Origin: JAGXOF01 sp046545575
GTDB taxonomy: Bacteria; Chloroflexota; Dehalococcoidia; SZUA-161; SpSt-899
Length of the DNA: 21,768 nucleotides
Reading direction: 5' to 3'
NCBI GenBank assembly: GCA_046545575.1
Contig: JBKGZM010000030.1
Coordinates: forward strand, 1-21,768
Shown: piece after piece, positions 6,600-13,366 of the stretch
Position numbering within the stretch: position 1 is the stretch's first letter
Layout of the letters: the number at the start of each line of letters is the position of its first letter
Position numbers and translations under genes: made by a program
Notes under the pieces: generated by a model
What the model was told of the DNA's origin: nothing
Seen by the model: the letters and a program-made list of their open reading frames with translations, nothing else
Database searches by the model: none

Positions 6600-7901
6600 T
6601 TATCTACCCTGTGGGGATTTCAGGTATTCGCTCACCAGCTTAAGGGCACAGAGCTTACCACACATACTGCAACCAGGCCCGCTCGAGGGTTGATCAGCAC
6701 GGACTTTGGCAGCGTGCTCCGGGTCCAGAGCCAGTTCAACCTGTTTATCCCAATCCAGTTCTTCCCGTGCAGCAGACATCTTCTTATCCCAGTCCCACGC
6801 GCCATTGACGCCTTTGACTATATCACCAGCATGAGCGGCTATACGGCTGGCCATCACTCCCTCTCTGACATCATCCGCATTGGGAAGTGAAAGATGCTCG
6901 GCAGGAGTAACATAGCATAGAAAATCGGTGCCAGCAGCTGCCGCAATCGCCCCACCAATAGCACCGGAAATATGATCGTAGCCAGCAGCCACATCGGTTA
7001 CCAACGGACCCAATACATAGAAAGGAGCCCCTTTACAAACTCTTTTCTGCACCTTCACATTAGCCTCAATCTGGTCCAGAGGGACATGCCCGGGGCCCTC
7101 TACCATGACCTGCACCCCTGCATCACGAGCCTTATCCACCAGCTCCCCGAGAGTCAGAAGTTCCTCGAACTGAGCCCGATCAGAGGCATCAGCCAGGCTC
7201 CCCGGCCGGAAGCCATCTCCCAAGCTCAAAGTCACATCATATTCCCTGGCGATCTCTAGCAACCGGTCGAAGTGCTCATACAGAGGGTTCTCACGCCCAT
7301 TGTGCAAAATCCATCCGGTAAGGAATGCTCCCCCTCTCGAGACCACATTGGTAACCCTTCCCTCATCGGCGAGCATCTCAGCAGCTTTCCGCGTCACCCC
7401 ACAATGTACCGTCACAAAATCCACTCCGTCACGGGCATGGTCCTCAATACAACCGAATATATCGTCATCCGTCATTTCGACGATCGCGCCACGCTGCTCA
7501 ATCGCCGCAAGCCCCGCCTGATAGATAGGAACGGTGCCCAATGGAACAGAACATCTCTTCAGGATTTCCCGACGAATGGCGGTGATATCACCGCCCGTAC
7601 TCAAATCCATAACCGTATCGGCCCTGACATCCAGAGCTGCTTGCAGCTTCACCAGTTCCATATCCAGGCTGCTGAAATCAGAGGATGTACCGATATTGGC
7701 ATTGACTTTAGTACTGAGGCCCTTTCCAATACCACATGGTTGAAGTCCCTGGTGATTTACATTAGCTGGAATAACCACAGAGCCTTCTGCAACACGCTGA
7801 CGCACAAATTCCGCCTCAAGACCTTCCCTATCAGCGACAGACTGCATCTGTTCAGATATATATCCGCTCTTCGCCATCTCCAATTGAGTCATCTGAGTCA
7901 T
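6600..7901 (-). CDS. thiC: Phosphomethylpyrimidine synthase ThiC
   Basis: A radical-SAM enzyme that rearranges 5-aminoimidazole ribotide to HMP-phosphate, the pyrimidine half of thiamine. About 433 residues, the short form of the family. Recognisable segments are NANIGTSSD, DLSTGGDI, SRGGAFLTGW, SLGDGFRPGS, VEGPGHVPLDQIEANV and, at the C-terminus, the cluster-binding CSMCGKLC. The cysteine spacing is Cx2Cx3C, one residue shorter than the Cx2Cx4C of the E. coli-type enzyme. I chose ATG 7901 because GGAGG lies seven bases upstream; the frame is open further to a TTG at 7916, which overlaps that ribosome site. A TPP riboswitch and terminator sit directly upstream, and thi4 follows. Confidence 0.95.
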   Translation of the reverse strand: MTQMTQLEMAKSGYISEQMQSVADREGLEAEFVRQRVAEGSVVIPANVNHQGLQPCGIGKGLSTKVNANIGTSSDFSSLDMELVKLQAALDVRADTVMDLSTGGDITAIRREILKRCSVPLGTVPIYQAGLAAIEQRGAIVEMTDDDIFGCIEDHARDGVDFVTVHCGVTRKAAEMLADEGRVTNVVSRGGAFLTGWILHNGRENPLYEHFDRLLEIAREYDVTLSLGDGFRPGSLADASDRAQFEELLTLGELVDKARDAGVQVMVEGPGHVPLDQIEANVKVQKRVCKGAPFYVLGPLVTDVAAGYDHISGAIGGAIAAAAGTDFLCYVTPAEHLSLPNADDVREGVMASRIAAHAGDIVKGVNGAWDWDKKMSAAREELDWDKQVELALDPEHAAKVRADQPSSGPGCSMCGKLCALKLVSEYLKSPQGR

Positions 7902-7916
7902 TTCCTCTGCCTCCAA

Positions 7917-7956
7917 TAAAACAAAGACCAGGAGCCCGGGTTGTCGGGTCCTGGTC
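7917..7956 (-). terminator. Riboswitch-controlled intrinsic terminator upstream of thiC
   Basis: On the minus strand GACCAGGA (7956-7949) pairs with TCCTGGTC (7933-7926), with inner CCCG/CGGG pairs, and TTTGTTTTA (7925-7917) follows. The left arm contains ACCCG (7949-7945), which can instead pair with CGGGT (7969-7965) in the 3' strand of the riboswitch closing helix. That gives a simple choice: TPP bound, terminator forms; TPP absent, thiC is read. Confidence 0.8.
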
Positions 7957-7962
7957 GAAATT

Positions 7963-8052
7963 GCACCCGCTTCCCTACGCTCGCATTACCGAGGGCAGGT
8001 TCAAAGAGTTCTCCGGCAAACGGAGTCTCAGCTTTGAGCACCTCTAGCGGCT
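7963..8052 (-). promoter_or_regulatory. TPP riboswitch (thi-box)
   Basis: The minus strand carries the conserved aptamer core: GAGGTGC and CTGAGA at the 5' side, then CTTTGAACCTG, then GGTAATGCGAGCGTAGGGAA at the 3' side. The closing helix pairs CCGCT (8050-8046) with AGCGG (7971-7967). A variable stem, CTCCGTTTGCCGGAG, lies between the two halves. Location directly before thiC-thi4 agrees with thiamine pyrophosphate sensing. Confidence 0.95.
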
Positions 8053-8072
8053 TTCTTTTTGCCTACACTTCA

Positions 8073-8101
8073 AGTATACATCGAGGAGCAGAGATTGTAA
8101 A
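8073..8101 (-). promoter_or_regulatory. Promoter of the thiC operon
   Basis: Minus strand: TTTACA (8101-8096), a spacer of exactly 17 nt, TATACT (8078-8073). The start would be near 8066, just upstream of the riboswitch. One mismatch from consensus in the -35 box and one in the -10 box. Confidence 0.7.
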
Positions 8102-8159
8102 TGACACCACTGCGTCGCGTTACCATCAGTGTTGATGGGCAAGCACGCTACCCAGCATA

Positions 8160-8909
8160 TTACCCAACATAACCACCATCAACGGAGAGGACCTGTCCAG
8201 TGATGTACCGCGCATCCTCCGATGCCAAAAACACAAATGCAGGCGCTACTTCCTCAGGTTCACCAAAGCGCCCCAGTTGTATCCTGGAAATGTATGTTTC
8301 CTTTAACTTCTCATCACCCCTTATTTTGTCCGTCATCTCCGTCGTGATGATACCCATAGATATAGTGTTAACATTTATGGAATACCTGCCGAGCTCTCTG
8401 GACGCGGATTTCGTGAACCCGATAATTCCCGCCTTCGCCGAGGCATAATTTATCTGCCCCACCGTTCCAAACAGGCCAGCAGTTGAGATTACATTGATGA
8501 TCTTCCCGTACTTGTTCTCCTTCATATGGGTAGCAGCAGCCTGTGTACAATTGAAGGTCCCCTTGAGGTGAATATCAATAACCTGGTCCCAAGTCTGCTC
8601 ATCCATCTTCAAAAGCAAAGCGGGCTTGGACAGTCCGGCATTGTTAACCAGTATATCCACGCCACCTAACTCCTGCACCGCCTGTTCAACCATTGACCTG
8701 GAATCCTCATAGCTGCTGACATCCGCTTTCACGGCCACGGCCTTCCGGCCGAGCTTCTGTATCTCCTCCACAACCTCATTAGCCGCGGCGTCATTGCTGC
8801 GATAGTTTATCAACACATCGGCACCTTCCCTGGCAAAAGCCAGAGCCACAGCCCTACCAATACCTCTCCCCCCACCAGTGACAATCGCTCTTTTGTCCTG
8901 CAATCTCAT
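8160..8909 (-). CDS. SDR-family oxidoreductase, FabG-like
   Basis: 249 residues, a classical short-chain dehydrogenase/reductase. TGGGRGIG (11-18) binds the nucleotide, NNAG is at 89-92, and the catalytic S142, Y155 and K159 (YASAK) are intact. It resembles 3-oxoacyl-ACP/CoA reductases of the FabG group. It is the last gene of the benzoyl-CoA cassette, 25 nt after dch, with a strong ribosome site (GGAGG). The context suggests it acts on a CoA-bound hydroxyacid, for example oxidising 3-hydroxypimeloyl-CoA made by Oah. That is inference: an ordinary fatty-acid FabG cannot be excluded, though no other fab genes are near. No terminator is evident after it. Confidence 0.85.
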   Translation of the reverse strand: MRLQDKRAIVTGGGRGIGRAVALAFAREGADVLINYRSNDAAANEVVEEIQKLGRKAVAVKADVSSYEDSRSMVEQAVQELGGVDILVNNAGLSKPALLLKMDEQTWDQVIDIHLKGTFNCTQAAATHMKENKYGKIINVISTAGLFGTVGQINYASAKAGIIGFTKSASRELGRYSINVNTISMGIITTEMTDKIRGDEKLKETYISRIQLGRFGEPEEVAPAFVFLASEDARYITGQVLSVDGGYVG

Positions 8910-8934
8910 AGTAATCCCTCCAATAATAAGCTAA

Positions 8935-9705
8935 TTACCTATTCTTCCACTCAGGCTTGCGCTTATCCAGATAGGACTGCAAACCCTCCTGGCCATCTTC
9001 TGTCTGCCAGCTCTTGATACCGTGCTCAACTCCCTTTTCCAGCGAAGCCTCAAGCGAGTGCGTTTCGGCACAATCATACAGTGCCCCTCTTACAAGCCTA
9101 ACGCTCAGTCCGCTCATTGCCAGGAACTTGCGTGCAAAGTCCTCAGCCGTCTGATCCAGCTCCTCCTCCGACACGACCTTGTTAACGAGTCCGATTCGCT
9201 CCGCTTCTTGAGCACTGACATTTTCGCCCATCACAAGTAGCTCAAAGGCCTTTTTCTCTCCCATTATTCTGGGAAACAAGGGGGCAGCCGCTGGCGCCAG
9301 TCCACCCAGTTTTATCTCAGGCTGGCCAAGCTGGGCCTTATCACAGGCAATAGCCATGTCACAGCCAGCAACAAGCTCACATCCGCCTCCCAAAGCCACT
9401 CCGTTAACCACCGCAATACTCGGTTTGCCAAGACGCCTCAAAAGATGAAAAACGCGACCAAACTCCTTCATCATCCTGGGCATCTTATCCCCGACGTGGT
9501 CCTTTATCTCCACACCTGCACTGAATGCTTTATTTCCGGATCCACGGAGCAACAGGACCTTTACCTCATCGTCCTTAGCAATTTGTTCCAGCGCGGTGTT
9601 CAGCTCCACCAGCGTATCATAATCTATTATGTTAACTGGCGGCCTATTAAGTGTGAGACTCGCAATTCCCTCTTTCTTGTCCAGGGAAATATTCTGAAAT
9701 TCCAT
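8935..9705 (-). CDS. dch: Cyclohexa-1,5-diene-1-carbonyl-CoA hydratase (crotonase family)
   Basis: 256 residues of the enoyl-CoA hydratase superfamily. The oxyanion-hole segments are FSAGVEIKDH (61-70) and ALGGGCELVAGCD (104-116), and both catalytic glutamates are in place, E110 and E130 (in LGQPEIKLG). Length and DHVGDKMPRMM after the first oxyanion loop fit Dch, which adds water to the conjugated diene formed by benzoyl-CoA reductase and gives 6-hydroxycyclohex-1-ene-1-carbonyl-CoA. Family membership is clear from sequence; the Dch assignment rests partly on its place after oah and had. The ribosome site AAGGAGG is excellent. It is separated from oah by 115 nt containing a 14-bp hairpin, so its expression may differ from the upstream genes. 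Confidence 0.85.
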   Translation of the reverse strand: MEFQNISLDKKEGIASLTLNRPPVNIIDYDTLVELNTALEQIAKDDEVKVLLLRGSGNKAFSAGVEIKDHVGDKMPRMMKEFGRVFHLLRRLGKPSIAVVNGVALGGGCELVAGCDMAIACDKAQLGQPEIKLGGLAPAAAPLFPRIMGEKKAFELLVMGENVSAQEAERIGLVNKVVSEEELDQTAEDFARKFLAMSGLSVRLVRGALYDCAETHSLEASLEKGVEHGIKSWQTEDGQEGLQSYLDKRKPEWKNR

Positions 9706-9766
9706 GTTTCCTCCTTTCAGGATATTCCGTTCCTATTATCCAGCGAGGTACGCCTTTCGTCAAGAA

Positions 9767-9799
9767 ACGAAAGCCCAGGGATAAACCCTGGGCTTTCGT
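9767..9799 (-). terminator. Strong hairpin between oah and dch (attenuator or processing site)
   Basis: A perfect stem of 13-14 bp (CGAAAGCCCAGGG at 9768-9780 with its complement at 9786-9798, plus an A-T pair) encloses a 5-nt loop. On the minus strand it is followed by GTTTCTTGAC, a poor U-tract. It may terminate part of the transcripts or protect the 3' end of a processed upstream mRNA; complete termination would leave dch without an obvious promoter. Confidence 0.6.
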
Positions 9800-9820
9800 A
9801 CTTACGCTATATTCGCCGGT

Positions 9821-10957
9821 TTACTCCTTCGGCTTCGGCATGACTTGCTCTGCAAAATCATCATCAAAGGCATGCCCCTGAGCAACCAGCTGACGGTACT
9901 TAACGAAGTCTATCCTGCGCTGACCCGTCATCTCTTGCGTATTGAAGGTATTGAACCCAAGATAGGCTTCCATGTTCATGTTCGCCCCCAGCCAGTATTT
10001 GGCGCTTATCTTGTTGCTATCCCAGAAGAATTTCTTCTTCAACCTTATCGTCTCGATGCTCTTCATCAAGCACATGGGCATGAGGTTGGTAAAGGTCCAA
10101 ACTATCTCGTTTATCCTCTGGTCCAGAAGCGAGAAATCGGTCTCAGCCTGCTTTATGGTTTCCTTCGCTTCCTTGGCCTCCGAACCGGTCTTGGGTTCTC
10201 CGTAAACGATTTTACCGTCCTCTACATACTTGTCGGTAATCACCTGCGGGTTTCTGATCCACTCACCATTGAGCTTCTTCACGGGTAACACATCAGTTAC
10301 GAAGCTCAATCGGTGCATCTTATAGGCACTCCAAAGTTCGTTGGAGACACAATTCCATAAAGCCATCTCCGTTGTGGGCAGCTGCCATGGGAGGAAGTCA
10401 GTCGATCCGCCATCCGGAGTCGAACCAACTCCGGTACCGGCCTGCCCAAAAGCAGCAAGATCGGAGGCAATGGCCAGATCACAAGCCTGCCCAATTTCCT
10501 GTCCTCCAGCTACTCTCATCCCATTAACGCGACAGATAACCGGCGCTCCGGCATCGAGGATGGAGTCCACCATTCCGCTAAACAAATTGATGTAGTCCCT
10601 GTATTCCCTCGGCCTCTTTGTATAGTATTCGGCATACTCTTTGGTATTACCACCTGTACAAAACGCCCTGTCGCCTGCGCCCGTGAAGATAATGGCCACA
10701 ACATCCCTCTCCGCAGAGGCCTTCTTCATCCCGGCGATGACGCCCTTGACCATGTCTGTGGTATAGGAATTGAACTGGGCTGGGTTATTGAGAGTAATCC
10801 ACGCCGTATACAGCCCATCTACGGTCTCCCCGGTTTGCGGGTTGACCAACGGCTTCTTCTCATACATCGTACATGGCGGCTCTGTACCAAAGTGTTCATC
10901 GCCAACAAGCTGGTGGTCCTTCAGCTCGTTATCTCTTGGTAACCAATCCATCGCCAT
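9821..10957 (-). CDS. oah: 6-oxocyclohex-1-ene-1-carbonyl-CoA hydrolase
   Basis: 378 residues, the usual length of Oah/BamA and much longer than an ordinary crotonase. It begins with the family-specific lead DHQLVGDEHFGTEPPC and has the crotonase fold with FCTGGNTKEYAEYY, MRVAGGQEIGQACDLAIASD and FGQAGTGVGSTPDGGSTDFL. It opens the ring: hydration and C-C cleavage of 6-oxocyclohexene-carbonyl-CoA give 3-hydroxypimeloyl-CoA. I chose ATG 10957 because AGGAGGT lies eight to nine bases before it; an open frame back to TTG 10987 would run through that ribosome site. It follows had by 50 nt. Oah/BamA is a widely used marker of anaerobic aromatic degradation, so it anchors the reading of the whole cassette. 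Confidence 0.95.
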   Translation of the reverse strand: MAMDWLPRDNELKDHQLVGDEHFGTEPPCTMYEKKPLVNPQTGETVDGLYTAWITLNNPAQFNSYTTDMVKGVIAGMKKASAERDVVAIIFTGAGDRAFCTGGNTKEYAEYYTKRPREYRDYINLFSGMVDSILDAGAPVICRVNGMRVAGGQEIGQACDLAIASDLAAFGQAGTGVGSTPDGGSTDFLPWQLPTTEMALWNCVSNELWSAYKMHRLSFVTDVLPVKKLNGEWIRNPQVITDKYVEDGKIVYGEPKTGSEAKEAKETIKQAETDFSLLDQRINEIVWTFTNLMPMCLMKSIETIRLKKKFFWDSNKISAKYWLGANMNMEAYLGFNTFNTQEMTGQRRIDFVKYRQLVAQGHAFDDDFAEQVMPKPKE

Positions 10958-11007
10958 ATCTTTCTTACCTCCTGTTTTAATTTTCAACTTTGCCTTGAAC
11001 TCTTCTG

Positions 11008-12123
11008 CTAGAAATCAGGCGTCAGCACAATCCTCTTGGAGGGTGAACCCGCGCTATGTACCTCATCAAGTATCTGAGGCATCTGGCTCATCGGCCTGGT
11101 CTCCACAAACGGCTCGAGGGCTATCTTGTTCTTCAGTATCATGTCCAAAACGATGGGATAGTACTCGGGTAAGCACCCCCACGTGCCGACGATCTCGGAA
11201 TCGAAGGCCATCAATCGGGAGATAGCATACTCGTTAGTCGAAGGCCCAAATCCAACCACCATAAGCTTGCTCGTGAACTGCAGAAGCTGCAAAGCCATGT
11301 CCTGCCCTGCCTTGGTTCCTGTCACCTCAAATATCTTCCACCCATATCGATCCGGGAAGCCGTTCTCTTTGCATAGATTCCTGAACTCATTGCGAATGTC
11401 TTTCGCAGATTTGTCAGCAGAGCTGATCGTAAAGTCGGCTCCGTAATCCAGCGACCTCTTCAGTTTCTCTTCGCTCCTGGCAATCCCAATCACTACACTC
11501 GCTCCAAACGCCTTCACCATCTGAGTTTGGTGAACTCCAACTCCGCCTGTACACCCGATGACAATTACCCGGTCACCGGGGACTACGCCAGCTCTTTTAC
11601 ATGCCTGAAATGGAGTCGTCATGGCATCGGCAACAACTGACAGATGAGATAGGGGAATTTCATTCCCGTCAACAGTCTTTCTCGTCTTGACCTCACACAG
11701 ATCAACCGAGGGAACGGGAATGTAATCAGCATGCCCTCCGTAAATGCCCATGCTGTTCCCCGGCATGCTTTGGTTCAGACAACGGTTCCCCCGTCCTATC
11801 TTGCATAGCTCACACTGTCGACAGGGCATTACCGCAGGGATAATCACTTCCTTGCCTATCCAGTTTTCATCTCCTGCCACCACTGTTCCGCTGATCTCAT
11901 GCCCCAGCGCCAGAGGCGGCTTCTGCACTGTGGGTACTCCATCATAGAAATAGCCTAAGTCAGTGTGGCAAACACCGCATCCGGCTACCTTGACAAGAAC
12001 CTGACCCGGCTTGAGCTCAGGTACCGGGACACTCGTCTGCTCAAATTTCCCGGGCTTCTCAGCCTTCGGATCCCCCGGTTCTACCATATGCCACGTGTTG
12101 ATCTTGCTCGGCACTTCCGCCAT
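11008..12123 (-). CDS. had: 6-hydroxycyclohex-1-ene-1-carbonyl-CoA dehydrogenase
   Basis: 371 residues of the zinc-dependent medium-chain alcohol dehydrogenase family. The catalytic zinc site is C52 and H75-E76 (GHE); the structural zinc is held by C101, C104, C107 and C115. IGCTGGVGVHQ near 189-199 is the nucleotide-binding turn. Had oxidises the alcohol made by Dch to the 6-oxo compound used by Oah, with NAD+. Length and context match the known had genes, which sit beside oah and dch. The start ATG has AAGGAGG upstream, and a separate promoter with a perfect TTGACA lies in the 184-nt gap before it. A generic alcohol dehydrogenase is the alternative if only this gene is considered. Confidence 0.92.
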   Translation of the reverse strand: MAEVPSKINTWHMVEPGDPKAEKPGKFEQTSVPVPELKPGQVLVKVAGCGVCHTDLGYFYDGVPTVQKPPLALGHEISGTVVAGDENWIGKEVIIPAVMPCRQCELCKIGRGNRCLNQSMPGNSMGIYGGHADYIPVPSVDLCEVKTRKTVDGNEIPLSHLSVVADAMTTPFQACKRAGVVPGDRVIVIGCTGGVGVHQTQMVKAFGASVVIGIARSEEKLKRSLDYGADFTISSADKSAKDIRNEFRNLCKENGFPDRYGWKIFEVTGTKAGQDMALQLLQFTSKLMVVGFGPSTNEYAISRLMAFDSEIVGTWGCLPEYYPIVLDMILKNKIALEPFVETRPMSQMPQILDEVHSAGSPSKRIVLTPDF

Positions 12124-12264
12124 TTTCTTCGCCTCCTTTTAGAGTATTACCTTAGCTCTCTCGCCTCCATGCTCGCGCAGCTATCACCTCCTCATATAAA
12201 GAAAAGGGGGTAGAGAGACTTGCACTTTCACTAAGCGAGAAACACTCCATACGCAACCACGGTA

Positions 12265-12293
12265 AGGATATCATTCACCTAAAAGGTTGTCAA
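12265..12293 (-). promoter_or_regulatory. Internal promoter upstream of had
   Basis: Minus strand: perfect TTGACA (12293-12288), 17-nt spacer, TATCCT (12270-12265). It begins just after the stop of the ATPase-ferredoxin gene and would give a leader of about 135 nt. This could uncouple had-oah-dch-SDR from the reductase genes. Confidence 0.6.
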
Positions 12294-12307
12294 GGAAACA
12301 CGGGGGC

Positions 12308-13366
12308 TTACCAGCTATGGCTGATAGCATCGTTGGGGCAGACGCTATGGCAATTCACTTCGTTGGTACAGGCATCATATCCGGGGCATAGCAAAGCCAA
12401 TCTTTTCCTGGCACGTTCTCTCACTTCACACTTCGGATCGCCGTTGTCATCCTTGGTCACGACGAAAACGTCCGAGGGGCAAGCCTCCACACACCTGCCA
12501 CAGCCGTCGCATAATTCCTTGTCGATGGTAATAAAATAGTCACCGGTGCCATCGCTATAGCCATATTGGGCCTTTGCAGCCTTTATCCCCACTCCCCGCA
12601 ACCGATCCTCAGCGAACAGAGCAGCGCCCAATGCTCCCACGATCTGGGGGTCATCACACAAAAGCGGTTCGAGGCCTACCTTTTTCCGCAACTCCGTTAC
12701 CATTCCACTGTTTTTGGAAATGCCCCCGGTAATAGCAAAGTCCTTCTGTATCGGAATCCGCTTAAGGAGATTATGAGTACGGGTTGCTATCGCGTCATGT
12801 AGCCCGGCCAGAATATCTTTTTTCGCCGTACCTTTTCGCAAATAGACCAGCGCCTCCGACTTGGCAAACACCGCGCATACAGTGCTGAACGGTATGGCAT
12901 TATCCGATTCAAGCGAGATGTCTCCGATTCTCTCCAGAGGTAAGTTGAGCACCTCGGCTATCATCTCGAGAAACCTTCCTGTCCCTCCGGCACATTTATC
13001 ATTCATTACGAAGTTATCCACCTGGCCATTGCCATCACAGCTTATTCCCTTGCAATCCTGTCCGCCCATATCAACAATCGTCTTGACGGTGGGGAAATAC
13101 CAGGTAATGCCTCTGGCATGGCAACTTATCTCGGAGATATTCTCATTAGCAAAGGGAACAAGCACCCTTCCATATCCGGTGGCAACGGTATAATCAATAT
13201 CATCCATCTCCAGCCCTGTCCCTTTCAACGCCTCAGTGATTACCATTCGTGAAGTCTTAACGCTCTCAGGGCCAGTATCGCGAATGACGGACGAGACTAT
13301 AGAGTCATCCTTTAAAATCACCGCCTTCGCAGCACGTGAACCGATATCAATGCCTGCCACTATCAT
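12308..13366 (-). CDS. Benzoyl-CoA reductase ATPase subunit (BcrA/D type) fused to a ferredoxin domain
   Basis: 352 residues. Residues 1-255 are an ASKHA-fold ATPase of the BcrA/BcrD/HgdC group: VAGIDIGSRAAKAVIL at the start, IVDMGGQD (97-104), NDKCAGGTG (122-130), TVCAVFAKSE (162-171) and AITGGISKNSG. C125 and C164 would hold the [4Fe-4S] cluster shared between two ATPase subunits. Residues 278-352 form a ferredoxin domain with a regular first motif (C286, C289, C292, C296-P) and an unusual second set (C327, C333, C339, C343-P). Known class I reductases receive electrons from a separate ferredoxin; here the donor appears to be covalently attached. ATG overlaps the previous stop as ATGA. Which of A or D it replaces is not decidable by eye. 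Confidence 0.88.
   Translation of the reverse strand: MIVAGIDIGSRAAKAVILKDDSIVSSVIRDTGPESVKTSRMVITEALKGTGLEMDDIDYTVATGYGRVLVPFANENISEISCHARGITWYFPTVKTIVDMGGQDCKGISCDGNGQVDNFVMNDKCAGGTGRFLEMIAEVLNLPLERIGDISLESDNAIPFSTVCAVFAKSEALVYLRKGTAKKDILAGLHDAIATRTHNLLKRIPIQKDFAITGGISKNSGMVTELRKKVGLEPLLCDDPQIVGALGAALFAEDRLRGVGIKAAKAQYGYSDGTGDYFITIDKELCDGCGRCVEACPSDVFVVTKDDNGDPKCEVRERARKRLALLCPGYDACTNEVNCHSVCPNDAISHSW

Noticed and set aside
10958..10987. Upstream TTG start for oah
   Set aside because: The extension would translate through the strong AGGAGGT ribosome site of the ATG at 10957, and family members begin near that ATG.
12147..12170. Possible leader peptide of seven codons (MEARELR) upstream of had
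   Set aside because: The AGGAGG site before it is too far away (about 17 bases), no attenuator hairpin overlaps it, and the codons show no regulatory bias.
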